A stretch of 64,000 nt of DNA, taken from assembly GCF_017498505.1 (NCBI RefSeq), contig NZ_CP071798.1, positions 620,001 through 684,000 on the forward strand, written 5' to 3'. Shown piece after piece: positions 43,271 to 52,083 of the stretch (position 1 is its first letter; every line of letters begins with the position of its first letter). The position numbers and the translations under genes are program-made. The notes under the pieces were generated by a model. It worked only from the letters and a program-made list of their open reading frames with translations, was not told the DNA's origin and ran no database searches. This stretch comes from Sporosarcina sp. Te-1 (lineage in GTDB: Bacteria > Bacillota > Bacilli > Bacillales_A > Planococcaceae).

Positions 43271-43801
43271 ATGAAAAAAGCGGTATTTTTAGATCGGGAC
43301 GGGGTCATCAATGAAGTACTCACCAACCGTGTAAAATTCGTAAACCGACCACGGGATTTTTACTTTCTGCCCGGTGTTCCGGCAGCGATCCAAAAGCTGA
43401 ATGCTCATTTCGATTATATCTTTGTCGTTACAAATCAAGGCGGGGTTGGTCTAGGTTTCATGAAGGAATCTGTACTTCAGGCAATCCATAAACATATGAT
43501 AGCAGAATTGCGTAAGGAAGGCGCCATCGTCCACGATGTAGCGTATTGTCCGCATAAGCCAAAAGCAGGATGCGAATGCCGTAAGCCGCACAGCAAGTTA
43601 ATCGAGGATTTGGCAGCTCAATACGATGTCGATTTATCGAAGTCCTATATGGTAGGGGATACCGACACCGATGTCATGGCCGGCAAGAAAGCGGGAACAA
43701 AGGGAGTGTTCTTAGGCGAATCCGACCCAATTGCAGATGCTGTGTTTCCCGACTTGCCAAGTGCTGTTGATTGGATTATCCAGGATGCTAATAGACAGTA
43801 A
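43271..43801 (+). CDS. HAD-IIIA family phosphatase (GmhB/histidinol-phosphatase-like)
   Basis: A 176-residue HAD phosphatase. Motif I is FLDRDGVINE with nucleophile Asp near residue 7, motif II is VVTNQGGVGLG, the zinc-binding loop is CPHKPKAGCECRKPHSKLI and motif III/IV is MVGDTDTDVMAG. Close relatives dephosphorylate heptose 1,7-bisphosphate or histidinol phosphate; the substrate here is unknown. ATG 43271 follows GGGAGGGAAG, so the longer frame is rejected. Confidence 0.88.
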   Translation: MKKAVFLDRDGVINEVLTNRVKFVNRPRDFYFLPGVPAAIQKLNAHFDYIFVVTNQGGVGLGFMKESVLQAIHKHMIAELRKEGAIVHDVAYCPHKPKAGCECRKPHSKLIEDLAAQYDVDLSKSYMVGDTDTDVMAGKKAGTKGVFLGESDPIADAVFPDLPSAVDWIIQDANRQ

Positions 43802-43829
43802 AAGCCGTGTGTATAGCGACACGGCTTTT
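43800..43829. terminator. Bidirectional terminator between HAD phosphatase and DJ-1/PfpI genes
   Basis: AAAAGCCGTGT pairs perfectly with ACACGGCTTTT, with T-runs in both directions. Confidence 0.9.
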
Positions 43830-43834
43830 AGATT

Positions 43835-44470
43835 CTATTTCTCCAGAGAATTCATCAATTGAAAAAAGTACTCAGGCTGCTGGGTCTTATTGAGGTGATA
43901 CCATGAACGTAATGTAGCTGCTTCAAAGACATCCAATAATGTTAGTACTTCTTTTGCGAATTCCAATGGCGCTACACCCGATGCGGTGACCAAATTCCCA
44001 CTGGAAACTACGGGTTCCGGCGCGAAACAGGCTTCGCCTTTATAATGGGGGCTGACCATTTTCAAATAATCCAAATCATTGCTTGTATGCTTTCTCGTGT
44101 CGAGGAACCCGATATCCGCAAGGCCTACAGTCGCTCCGCAAATCGCAGCAATAATAGACCCGTGTTCTGCAGCTTCCGTGGCTTTCCTTAAAATCTCTTG
44201 ATGGTTCGGCACTCCCCACGTGTTGCCACCAGGTAAAATAATCAAATCCTGACTTCTAAATGTACATTCATCAAGTGAAAGTTCTGGCTTTACCGCCAAA
44301 CCGCCCATTGTCGTAATGACTTCTTTTTCAAATCCCACCGTTACGACTCGTAGAGGTGCAATATCCTTTTTGAAATATCGGCCTGAATTCAATTCGGCAA
44401 TTAAATACCCATATTCCCAATCAGACATTGTGTCAAATACATACAGATACGCTTTTCTCGTTTCCAACAA
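43835..44470 (-). CDS. DJ-1/PfpI-family protein (class I glutamine amidotransferase-like)
   Basis: A 211-residue protein. The nucleophile elbow is IIAAICGATVGLADIG with the conserved Cys, preceded by LIILPGGNTWG with the supporting acidic position nearby. Members include chaperone/glyoxalase-type stress proteins; the role here is unknown. I favour TTG 44470, eight bases after GGAG; GTG 44479 is possible. A WYL regulator is encoded upstream on the same strand, with a terminator between them. Confidence 0.83.
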   Translation of the reverse strand: MLETRKAYLYVFDTMSDWEYGYLIAELNSGRYFKKDIAPLRVVTVGFEKEVITTMGGLAVKPELSLDECTFRSQDLIILPGGNTWGVPNHQEILRKATEAAEHGSIIAAICGATVGLADIGFLDTRKHTSNDLDYLKMVSPHYKGEACFAPEPVVSSGNLVTASGVAPLEFAKEVLTLLDVFEAATLRSWYHLNKTQQPEYFFQLMNSLEK

Positions 44471-44513
44471 ATCACACACTCCATTTCTAGTTGATATTGC
44501 TCATTATAATAAA

Positions 44514-44542
44514 ACTTCCCTGACAGTCGTCGTCAGGGAAGT
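44514..44542 (-). terminator. Terminator of the WYL regulator gene
   Basis: ACTTCCCTGAC (44514-44524) pairs with GTCAGGGAAGT (44532-44542). The minus strand continues TTTTATTATAA. Confidence 0.88.
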
Positions 44543-44544
44543 AT

Positions 44545-45513
44545 TTATGATTGATGGAAATGGAGCAATTTGTTTAGAACGTCAATGACACTTTTCTGTA
44601 AACTGCTCGGTGCAAGCACGCGGATCGAGGTACCATAAGGTAAAAGTAGATATGGCACAAAAGTATTGATCATCTCTTGTTCTAGAAGAAAGAAGGCTTG
44701 GTTCGCATCCCGAGCTTGTACGTAATGACTTAAAAACCAATGCCGGCATAGATCGTCTAATACTTTCGGCTCCCCCTGAATGAGGACGGATTCAACTCTT
44801 TCTTCTGATAAGTTTGGCAGGAGGTTTTTCATGAAAAAATCCCGTGCTGAAAAATGTTCCGGCTCGTTGAATGGATGCTCCGTGACGATTAAGCTTTCGA
44901 TCCGATCGACTCGAAAACTACGGGGCTCATTTCGAAGATGGCAAAATCCAATGACATACCACTTCGTATTCCAAAACAAGATTTTGTAAGGATCAATCAA
45001 TCGATCTGTTCGTTGTGCTTCGCTTTTGGAAGGGTATTGAATTTTAACAGAGACACTCTCAACCACTGCTCGTTCCAACTCATTTAGCGAGGATTCGAGA
45101 GGGGAAGAACGCAATCCTTTTATAACATCCAAACTGGAAACCTGCCGGCTAATCTGGCTTTCCTGCTTTTCATTCACATAGTTGCCGAGTTTTGAAATAG
45201 CCCTTTCTAATGCCACGCCCCCATAATAGCCAGCGTTTTCAGCAAAATTAGCGGCGTGTATCAAGGAGGCTTGCTCTTCGGCGTCGAAAAAAAGAGGCGT
45301 CTCCTTGAAATGGTCCAAAATGGAGTAGCCGCCATGATGGCCGGGTTCCGAGACAATGGGCACTCCACTCGTCGAAAGAGCATCGATATAGCGGTAGACC
45401 GTCCTAATATTCAGCTCCAGCTTTTCTGAAATTTGTTGTGCGGTAATCTTTTGGTTGGAACGCAGCATCCAAAGAATGGCTAGCATATTGTCAATTTTAG
45501 GCATACACATCAT
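44545..45513 (-). CDS. WYL-domain transcriptional regulator (YafY/DeoR-type HTH)
   Basis: A 322-residue regulator. The N-terminal winged helix is MLAILWMLRSNQKITAQQISEKLELNIRTVYRYIDALSTSGVPI (about 10-53). The WYL domain (LIDPYKILFWNTKWYVIGFCHLRNEPRSFRVDRI, near residue 175) binds nucleic acid or small ligands in relatives. The C-terminal WCX-like part follows. The start is uncertain among ATGs at 45513, 45510 and 45504. Confidence 0.87.
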   Translation of the reverse strand: MMCMPKIDNMLAILWMLRSNQKITAQQISEKLELNIRTVYRYIDALSTSGVPIVSEPGHHGGYSILDHFKETPLFFDAEEQASLIHAANFAENAGYYGGVALERAISKLGNYVNEKQESQISRQVSSLDVIKGLRSSPLESSLNELERAVVESVSVKIQYPSKSEAQRTDRLIDPYKILFWNTKWYVIGFCHLRNEPRSFRVDRIESLIVTEHPFNEPEHFSARDFFMKNLLPNLSEERVESVLIQGEPKVLDDLCRHWFLSHYVQARDANQAFFLLEQEMINTFVPYLLLPYGTSIRVLAPSSLQKSVIDVLNKLLHFHQS

Positions 45514-45593
45514 CCGATCTGGCGTTTTCCACTAGTATAACTCGTGAACAGTTCAGATCGAAAGCGAACATAGAATATTAGTTTCCATCTTAT

Positions 45594-47045
45594 TTATTTT
45601 TTTAACTTGTCTTCATAAAAGACATGGAAGTTTGGATCGATCGTTCCGATGTTTAAATGTCTGGCTTTATAGTCGCGCAACAAGGCAAAGAACTTTTTGC
45701 TTAATACAAGGAGTATAACAAGGTTGATGAAAGTCGGGATAGCGGTTGTGATATCAGCAAAATACCAGATGGATTTTCCTGGCAGGTCATAGGCGACTGC
45801 GTAGACGACCATAAGAAGTCCTGGGATAGGATAAAGCCACTTATAGAAGAGGATCGTTTTGTTTTTTGTTTTAATTTTTCTTTCCCCGCCAAACAGATGA
45901 CGCAAAATGATTTCATAATACGTATACCAGCCTGTAGTTGTTGTTAAGCCGAATAAAAAGACACAAAGCGTGAGGATCATCCGTCCGGCTTCTCCGATTC
46001 CGGTTTCAAATGCAGATAAAGTCAGCGCTGCCCCATCCAATCCTGAGGACCATGCGCCTGTTATGATGATGGTGAAAGCGGTCATCGAACAAATGACGAT
46101 CGTATCGATGAACACTTCAATCGCTCCCCACATTCCTTGCTTGATCGGATGATTTGTTTTTGCCGTTGAATGGATCATCGGAGAAGTACCCCAGCCGGCT
46201 TCGTTACTATAAACCGCACGAGCGACGCCCATCCGGATCACTTGGGCAATTACAGCACCCGTAAAGCCGCCAACCGCCGCCATTCCGGAAAATGCACTCT
46301 CGAATATCAGGCCGAATACCGGACCGATTTCAGTAAAGTTTCGGAAAATAATGAACAACGAAGCAGCTATATAAAAGAGGCTCATGAAAGGAATGAGCTT
46401 TGAGGCGATTTCTCCTATTCTCTTAATTCCCCCATAGATGATGATATAAATGAGAGTGACATAGATGAGTGAAGAAGGAATCATGCCAATATTGAAGGTT
46501 GAACTGACCGCTTCCGAGACCGTATAGTTTTGCAACGTAATGAAAAATGTTGTGAAAATACCGAAACCGAATAGGAATGCAGGGATTTTCCAATATTTGA
46601 ACTTTTTCTCCTCGCCCAATCCCTTTTCCATATAATACGTTGGACCGCCATATGGATTTCCTTTTTCATCGGTGCTTCTATAGTGGACAGCTAATGACAC
46701 TTCCACTGTTTTCGTCATCATCCCGAGAAATGCCGTCACCCACATCCAAAATACGGCTCCCGGCCCGCCAACTGCAATGGCAGTAGCCACCCCACCGATA
46801 TTGCCGACTCCAACACTCCCACCGATCGCGGTACTCACTGCCTGAAAAGGGGTCAAAATTCCTTTTTCTTGTTTGGTATCCTTTTTTGAAAATAAACGGC
46901 CAAACGTAGCTTTGAAAATATGCGGTAAATAGCCGAACTGAAAGAATTTACTTCCGATTGTAAAGTAAAGACCGACGAACAGAACGGTAAAGATCAACGG
47001 CAATCCCCATAGCCAGTCCACTATCGTTTCTAAGATGGTTTCCAT
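45594..47045 (-). CDS. Alanine/glycine:cation symporter (AGCS family, AlsT-like)
   Basis: A 483-residue transporter with ten to eleven helices that takes up alanine or glycine with sodium. The AGCS signatures are TAIGGSVGVGNIGGVATAIAVGGPGAVFWMW (near residue 73-103) and GVARAVYSNEAGWGTSPMIHSTAKTNHPIKQG. The GAGGAGGCAAGG site precedes the ATG. It is probably monocistronic. Confidence 0.94.
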   Translation of the reverse strand: METILETIVDWLWGLPLIFTVLFVGLYFTIGSKFFQFGYLPHIFKATFGRLFSKKDTKQEKGILTPFQAVSTAIGGSVGVGNIGGVATAIAVGGPGAVFWMWVTAFLGMMTKTVEVSLAVHYRSTDEKGNPYGGPTYYMEKGLGEEKKFKYWKIPAFLFGFGIFTTFFITLQNYTVSEAVSSTFNIGMIPSSLIYVTLIYIIIYGGIKRIGEIASKLIPFMSLFYIAASLFIIFRNFTEIGPVFGLIFESAFSGMAAVGGFTGAVIAQVIRMGVARAVYSNEAGWGTSPMIHSTAKTNHPIKQGMWGAIEVFIDTIVICSMTAFTIIITGAWSSGLDGAALTLSAFETGIGEAGRMILTLCVFLFGLTTTTGWYTYYEIILRHLFGGERKIKTKNKTILFYKWLYPIPGLLMVVYAVAYDLPGKSIWYFADITTAIPTFINLVILLVLSKKFFALLRDYKARHLNIGTIDPNFHVFYEDKLKK

Positions 47046-47233
47046 TTTCCTTGCCTCCTCTTAATTAGTTATCTGAAATGTTTGAACTATTCTATGTGGA
47101 AGTGATGGTATTGATTCAAGGAATGAATGATAAAATAGAAGATAGTTTGAACGCATGTTCGTATTGTGGTAGGGTTTATGTGACAAGCGGTTTTGACAAA
47201 ACACGCATACAGATAAAAGGAAGGGGAATGAGA

Positions 47234-48022
47234 ATGGGTAGCATTCAAGATCCATGGTTTACGGTCACTTCAATTGATGAAGGGACATTCGCAATCAGCG
47301 AGTACGGGCATTGGGAGAAAGTCCATTCCTATTTGCTTATTGGGAAAGAGAAGGCGGCATTGATCGACACAGGACTCGGTATCGATAATATCAAGAGAAT
47401 AACAGACCAACTCACAGATTTGCCGATCACCGTCTTAACGACACACGTCCACTGGGATCATATCGGGAGCCATGGGGAGTTCGATGAGATTTTAGTCCAT
47501 GCAGAAGAAGAAGATTGGCTCCTCACGGGAATTAAAAAGTTGCCCATCGAGCAAATCAGAAAGGATGTAGCAAGAGATATCACTATTCCTGTGCCATCCA
47601 CTTTCAATCCAGACACGTACACTCCTTATACTGGGAAGCCGACGGGCGTCCTATATGATGGAGATCAGATGGACTTAGGTGATCGAAATTTAGTGATTTT
47701 CCACACGCCAGGCCATTCGCCGGGTCATATTTCGATATTTGACGAAAGCCGGGGGAATTTGTTTACAGGTGATCTCCTATATGATGAAACACCAGTTTAT
47801 GCATTTTTCCCGACAACCGATCCAGTTGCGTTAGTGCAATCATTAAAGAAATTGACGGGAATTCCGAACGTAAAGAAAATCTTTGGCGGCCATAACACAA
47901 TTGGGTTGGAACCAGCTATCCTTGATGAAGTGAAAACGGCAGTGGAGCATTTAGAGGCCGGAGATCTAGTACGCCATGGTACAGGAACACATCGTTTTGA
48001 ACGCTTTAGTGTTCAATTTTAA
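47234..48022 (+). CDS. Metallo-beta-lactamase-fold hydrolase
   Basis: A 262-residue MBL-fold enzyme. Zinc ligands are in LTTHVHWDHIGSHG (HxHxDH), HTPGHSPGHISI (His), GDLLYDETP (Asp) and FGGHNTIG (His). The likely reaction is hydrolysis of a thioester or lactone-type substrate as in glyoxalase II, but it cannot be specified. ATG 47234 lies seven bases after GGAAGGGG; ATG 47228 is too close. A terminator follows. Confidence 0.88.
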   Translation: MGSIQDPWFTVTSIDEGTFAISEYGHWEKVHSYLLIGKEKAALIDTGLGIDNIKRITDQLTDLPITVLTTHVHWDHIGSHGEFDEILVHAEEEDWLLTGIKKLPIEQIRKDVARDITIPVPSTFNPDTYTPYTGKPTGVLYDGDQMDLGDRNLVIFHTPGHSPGHISIFDESRGNLFTGDLLYDETPVYAFFPTTDPVALVQSLKKLTGIPNVKKIFGGHNTIGLEPAILDEVKTAVEHLEAGDLVRHGTGTHRFERFSVQF

Positions 48023-48036
48023 TCATATCTTTTTTA

Positions 48037-48072
48037 CCTTGCATGAGCTTTTTTGCTCCGTGCAAGGTTTTT
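48037..48072 (+). terminator. Terminator after the MBL-fold hydrolase
   Basis: CCTTGCA (48037-48043) pairs with TGCAAGG (48061-48067) with an inner GC-rich stem, then five T. Confidence 0.87.
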
Positions 48073-48082
48073 ATTTACTTCC

Positions 48083-48127
48083 TGTATACGTTTGTATACA
48101 ATGGATAAAAAGTATACATACGTATAC
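48083..48127 (+). promoter_or_regulatory. Pair of GTATAC-N4-GTATAC operators
   Basis: TGTATACGTTTGTATACA (48083-48100) is an inverted repeat with 7-bp arms, and GTATACATACGTATAC (48112-48127) repeats the same arms. The centres are 28 bp apart and the second ends 2 bp before AAGGAG. A strong regulator site for the two-gene unit downstream; its binder is unknown. Confidence 0.65.
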
Positions 48128-48144
48128 AGAAGGAGATGGATTAC

Positions 48145-48462
48145 ATGAGAAATGGTCATCATCACGGAGAACGGCGGAGGGGACGAGAAGGCAGTCCATC
48201 TCGTGGCGGCGCTAAGACCTTCAGAAGAGGACGAGTGATTGCATTTCTGGAAACTCTTCAAGTAAAACGGGCGACAATTGCAGACCAATTGAAGAAACCG
48301 GAATTTCAATCAATCGAGCAAATACTTATTGGTGAATTGAAAGCGATAGACCTGGTCATCGATGAATACAAAAATCTATTCGAAATCCAGGAAGGAGAAA
48401 CGTCCGCAACAGAGTCCGCATCTGCAGAACATACAGAGGAGGGCGAAAATGAAGAACATTAA
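48145..48462 (+). CDS. Small basic-then-acidic protein, unknown function
   Basis: A 105-residue protein. The N-terminal ~30 residues are His/Arg/Gly-rich (GHHHGERRRGREGSPSRGGAKTFRRG). The middle (RVIAFLETLQVKRATIADQLKKPEFQSIEQILIGELKAIDLVIDEYKNLFEI) is helical and looks conserved. The tail is acidic and Glu/Thr-rich. I recall similar genes in Bacillales but no function. The ATG at 48145 follows AAGGAG by nine bases. It overlaps the O-methyltransferase gene by 14 bp, so the two are co-expressed. It may be a nucleic-acid-binding partner or regulator, but that is speculation. Confidence 0.65.
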   Translation: MRNGHHHGERRRGREGSPSRGGAKTFRRGRVIAFLETLQVKRATIADQLKKPEFQSIEQILIGELKAIDLVIDEYKNLFEIQEGETSATESASAEHTEEGENEEH

Positions 48463-49090
48463 TCAGTACATCGATCAAGTCTTTGTACCACCGACTGACG
48501 ACATTCTACATCATGTTCTCAAATCAATAAAAGAACTTGGGATGCGCTCCATTTCCGTATCACCTGCATCGGGAAAACTTCTGACGATGCTCGTTTCCAT
48601 GACGGGAGCAACACAAGTGCTGGAAATCGGCGCGCTAGGAGGCTATAGCGGCATTTGCCTTGTACGAGGACTTGAGAGTGAGGGCCAACTAACTTCGTTG
48701 GAACTGGAGCCGGCCTTTGCTGAATTAGCCCATCGGAATGTATCACTGGCAGGTTTCGGTGAGCAAGTGACATACAAAACGGGTCCGGCTTTGGACAGTT
48801 TATTGGAGTTAAAGGCTGAAGGGAGAACCTTTGATTTCTTTTTCATCGACGCCGACAAAGGAAATTATAAAAACTACTTGGATGAATGTATCGAGCTGGC
48901 AGTCCCCGGCGCTGTCATCGTAGCTGATAATGTACTCGCGGGTGGTTCCGTGGTAGAAACGACAGATGTGCAAAAACGGTATACTGACCAAATGAGAGAG
49001 TTCAATGAGTATGTATCGAATCATCCACAGTTGGAATCGATCCTTCTCCCAATCGGCGATGGAATGACGGTTTCTCAAGTGAAAAAATAA
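48449..49090 (+). CDS. O-methyltransferase (class I, COMT/CCoAOMT-like)
   Basis: A 213-residue SAM-dependent O-methyltransferase of the caffeoyl-CoA type. Motif I is QVLEIGALGGYSGICLVRGL (near residue 53), then LTSLELEPAFAELAHRN, FDFFFIDADKGNYKNYLDECIEL with metal-binding Asp residues, and PGAVIVADNVLAGGSV. The GAGGAGGGC site lies inside the upstream gene. Substrate unknown; a catechol-like hydroxyl is usual for the family. Confidence 0.9.
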   Translation: MKNINQYIDQVFVPPTDDILHHVLKSIKELGMRSISVSPASGKLLTMLVSMTGATQVLEIGALGGYSGICLVRGLESEGQLTSLELEPAFAELAHRNVSLAGFGEQVTYKTGPALDSLLELKAEGRTFDFFFIDADKGNYKNYLDECIELAVPGAVIVADNVLAGGSVVETTDVQKRYTDQMREFNEYVSNHPQLESILLPIGDGMTVSQVKK

Positions 49091-49166
49091 ATAACCATTA
49101 ACACAACAGGTTTGGATGTCATTCACGAGGGAAGACAAGGAATGAATCTTTTCGGAGGTGAATGAT

Positions 49167-49496
49167 ATGCAATCCAAATATGCTGAGTGCTATCGCATTT
49201 GTCTGGAATGCTTGGAGGCTTGCAATGAATGTTTTGATGCATGCTTGAAAGAAGAGGATGTCAAAATGATGGCGGATTGTATCCGTCTTGATCGGGAATG
49301 CGCGGATATTTGTGCATACACAGCTCAAGTAATTTCACGAAATAGTCCGTTTGTCGAAGACATCATGGCACTATGCGCGACAATCTGTGAACACTGTGCA
49401 GAGGAATGTGAAAAACACGAGCACGATCATTGCAAACGATGTGCGGAAGCTTGCCGGAAATGTGCCGCGTCGTGCCGTGACATGACTGCGGCGTAA
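49167..49496 (+). CDS. Four-helix-bundle copper-binding protein (Csp-like, DUF326)
   Basis: A 109-residue cysteine-rich protein with CxxxC-spaced pairs along its helices (CYRICLECLEACNECFDAC, CADIC, CATICEHCAEECEKH, CKRCAEACRKCAASC), the pattern of copper storage protein Csp3. Such proteins bind many Cu(I) ions inside a helical bundle. No signal peptide, hence cytosolic. ATG 49167 follows GGAGG. Confidence 0.9.
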   Translation: MQSKYAECYRICLECLEACNECFDACLKEEDVKMMADCIRLDRECADICAYTAQVISRNSPFVEDIMALCATICEHCAEECEKHEHDHCKRCAEACRKCAASCRDMTAA

Positions 49497-49538
49497 AACG
49501 CTAATTACGTGAAGAAAATACGAAATAACAGTTTATTA

Positions 49539-49575
49539 GGGGACACCATTCACATTTGAATTGGTGTCTCCTTTT
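49539..49575 (+). terminator. Terminator after the copper-binding protein gene
   Basis: GGGGACACCA (49539-49548) pairs with TGGTGTCTCC (49562-49571), followed by TTTT. Confidence 0.85.
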
Positions 49576-49802
49576 GGTAAATATCAGTAAGTGGAAACGA
49601 TTGAAATCAAATGATTTTGGTAAATGAAGCATCAATATTTAGTAAACGAATCGTTGATAACTAATGAAATCAGAGGGTAGCCTGTAACAAGGGTATTGGT
49701 CCGTTGAAGCTCTTATCTAACTGCTTTCTTGTCTGCTTTTGTATGGATTTCTCTTTCATGCATAGCTGTCTGGAGATACTGTAGATAAGCTCGTTGAATT
49801 CT

Positions 49803-50545
49803 TTATTGTAGTTGATTACCGTGAAATATCTTGAGAAGGAAATCACGTTGCGGCACTTGCAACCGTTCATAGGAAGAGAGAAACTCTTTATTATCATAAG
49901 CGGCTTCTTTCAGACTGATAACGATTTTCGATTTGTGAATTTCGACAACGGAATAAGGAGCTGTCGTTTTGGAGTTACACCCTAGAGACCCGGGATTTAA
50001 ATAAATCGTAGTATCATTCTCAAAATAGTGAACTGGATGATGATGACCAAAACAGATTAGTTCTTCTTTGCTTTCTTTGAACAGTGAAGCGACATTATGA
50101 AGACTTGGTTTTACAATCCGACTGAAAGGATCTTCACTGATAGGAAGAGTCATTTTTTCTGTTCAATATGATAATGAGTAAACAGAATCGATCGCCCTTC
50201 GATGATTCGATTGATTGTGCGTGGCAATTGTATTAATTTCTGTATAAACCTTTAATCCATACGTTCTTCTATCCATTGATGGTGCTCCTTGGCATGTGAA
50301 TGGCTTTGGGGATATACCTCCCCTGTAAGAAGGGCCAATACTGCTTCATCGTGATTTCCGGTGACCATGGAAATATCCTGTCTTGCGAAAAGAGTAGATA
50401 AGACTTCATTCGTATCAGGTCCAATCCCAATCATATCACCAAGACAGTAGATCTGTTCAATGTTCTGTCGATTGTCTAGTTCTGTAAGGACCGCTTTCAG
50501 GGCGGGAGCATTGCCGTGAATATCTGTTATGACTGCTATTTTCAT
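49803..50545 (-). pseudogene. Broken metallophosphoesterase (YfcE/MJ0936-like)
   Basis: Two frames carry consecutive parts of one calcineurin-like phosphoesterase. The first (MKIAVITDIHGNAPALK, then CLGDMIGIGPDTNEV and MVTGNHDEAVL) ends at a TAA (50252-50254). The frame then continues sensibly to the six-A run near 50151-50156, where one base is missing, and resumes in the other frame with ICFGHHHPVHYF and YLNPGSLG. All metal-ligand motifs are still readable, so decay is recent, or a sequencing error adds to it. Confidence 0.75.
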
Positions 50546-50687
50546 CGTTCTACATTCCTTTGATTTTATATGAAAGTATAACATAGGAAATCTTTTCAAT
50601 TCCTCCAACTGGTAAGTTTTTTTGTAAAGGTTTATGAGTTATACAACTATTTATTGGGATAGCTTCAATAGAAGGCGAGGTGGAATA

Positions 50688-51131
50688 TTGACACAGTTTT
50701 ACTATCTTTCCTCGAAAACCCCCTTGGAAACCGGGGTCATTGGAGAAGTGAAAAAGAAGTCGAAAAAAGGCCATATGACAATTGAGTCGAGGATAGATGA
50801 GGCGTCTATCACGGTAAAGCTTTTGGACGGAGAAGGTCCAGGCAATTTGTCGTATCCTTATCAGTATGAAGTGTTTGCCAATGTAGGCGATTTCGGTGCC
50901 AATACAACTATTTTGAATGAGTTCGATCAGAAGTGCCTAAATACGTTGCTGGTCTATGTGATAGAAGCTTTAAAAGAGAGTTTTGTTATAGAATGGTTTA
51001 CCGCCTGGGCGGGAGAAGAGAATCAGGAGCCAGTACGAGTGACCGAGATAGCAAAGGAAGAGTTGGCAGTTGAAGCAATGCACCTGCAAAATCTTGAAAA
51101 GCTGAGGATATATAGACAGATAAGATACTAA
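50688..51131 (+). CDS. Hypothetical protein
   Basis: A 147-residue soluble, acidic protein. I use TTG 50688 after GAGGTGG. Stretches such as TQFYYLSSKTPLETG, NLSYPYQYEVFANVGDFGANTTILNEFDQKCLNTLLVYVIEAL look structured, and a PVRVTEIAKEELAVEAMHL helix closes the protein. I do not recognise the family. The terminator that follows it is split by an IS3-family insertion. Confidence 0.65.
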   Translation: MTQFYYLSSKTPLETGVIGEVKKKSKKGHMTIESRIDEASITVKLLDGEGPGNLSYPYQYEVFANVGDFGANTTILNEFDQKCLNTLLVYVIEALKESFVIEWFTAWAGEENQEPVRVTEIAKEELAVEAMHLQNLEKLRIYRQIRY

Positions 51132-51154
51132 AAACCCAATCAATCGTTTTGGAT
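51132..51154 (+). terminator. Left half of a terminator split by the IS3 element
   Basis: AAACCCAATCAATC (51132-51145) is the perfect partner of GATTGATTGGGTTT at 52600-52613 on the other side of the element. Joined through the GAT target duplicate they form a 14-bp stem with a 6-nt loop between two convergent genes. Confidence 0.8.
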
Positions 51155-51189
51155 TGAAGCGACCCCTAAAAGTTAGACACGGTATTACT

Positions 51190-52083
51190 TCAGGCAGCTT
51201 GGGTAAAATGAGTTCGGTATTGCACCGGACTCATTTTTAATTTTGCCTTCAACCGTTTTGTATTATAGTAATTTATGTATCTATCCAGTTCTGTTTTAAA
51301 ATGTTCTACACTTTCAAATTCCTTTAAATAGAGGAATTCGGATTTCATAATGCCAAAGAAATTTTCCATCACAGAATTGTCGTAACAGTTTCCCTTCCGG
51401 GACATACTTTGCACAATCCCCCTAGACTCAAGTGCGTGACGATATTGCTTCATTTGATAATGCCAGCCTTGATCCGAATGCATCAGTAGCTGGTGGTCCT
51501 CCGGCAAGCGTTCCAGAGCCTTCTGCAACATATCGGAAACAAGTGAATACGTTGGTCTTGAACCAATGGTATAGGTAATGATCTCACCGTTAAACAAATC
51601 CAATACAGGTGATAAATAGAGTTTTTCGCCAAACAGCTTACATTCCGTAATGTCCGTGACCCATTTTTCGTTTGGGGCATCCGCAGTAAAGTTGCGTTCT
51701 AAAATATTGGGCGCAATTTTACCAACCATCCCTTTGTAATATTTATATTTTTTCATACGGACCAAGCACTTTAAACCTAACTCTCTCATGATGCGCTGAA
51801 CCTTCTTATGATTCACCTTTCGTCCACGGTTGGCAAGCTCATCACGAATACGACGATAGCCATAACGTCCTTCGTGTTCTTCATAAATCGACTTAATTTC
51901 CGCTTTTATATCTGCGTCTGGATCTGGCTGATTCAGACGGGCTACCAAATGATAATACGTACTCCGTGGAATACCAGCGAGTTTCACGAGTAACTTTACC
52001 GGATACGTATGCCTTAGTTCAAAGACTACTTGTGCTTTGTCTTCTTTAGTGATGTTTCCTTGTTTTGAACTAAGGCATTCAAC
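51190..52083 (-). CDS. IS3-family transposase OrfB (integrase core, made by -1 frameshift)
   Basis: The DDE integrase part, 297 residues counted from the frameshift point. HTH_21 region IKSIYEEHEGRYGYRRIRDELANRG; catalytic acids in WVTDITEC, LMHSDQGWHYQ and DNSVMENFFGIMKSE. The frame is open back to the slippery A6G at 52083-52089. It is probably expressed as an OrfAB fusion rather than from the internal ATG at 51987. Confidence 0.92.
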   Translation of the reverse strand, partial: VECLSSKQGNITKEDKAQVVFELRHTYPVKLLVKLAGIPRSTYYHLVARLNQPDPDADIKAEIKSIYEEHEGRYGYRRIRDELANRGRKVNHKKVQRIMRELGLKCLVRMKKYKYYKGMVGKIAPNILERNFTADAPNEKWVTDITECKLFGEKLYLSPVLDLFNGEIITYTIGSRPTYSLVSDMLQKALERLPEDHQLLMHSDQGWHYQMKQYRHALESRGIVQSMSRKGNCYDNSVMENFFGIMKSEFLYLKEFESVEHFKTELDRYINYYNTKRLKAKLKMSPVQYRTHFTQAA

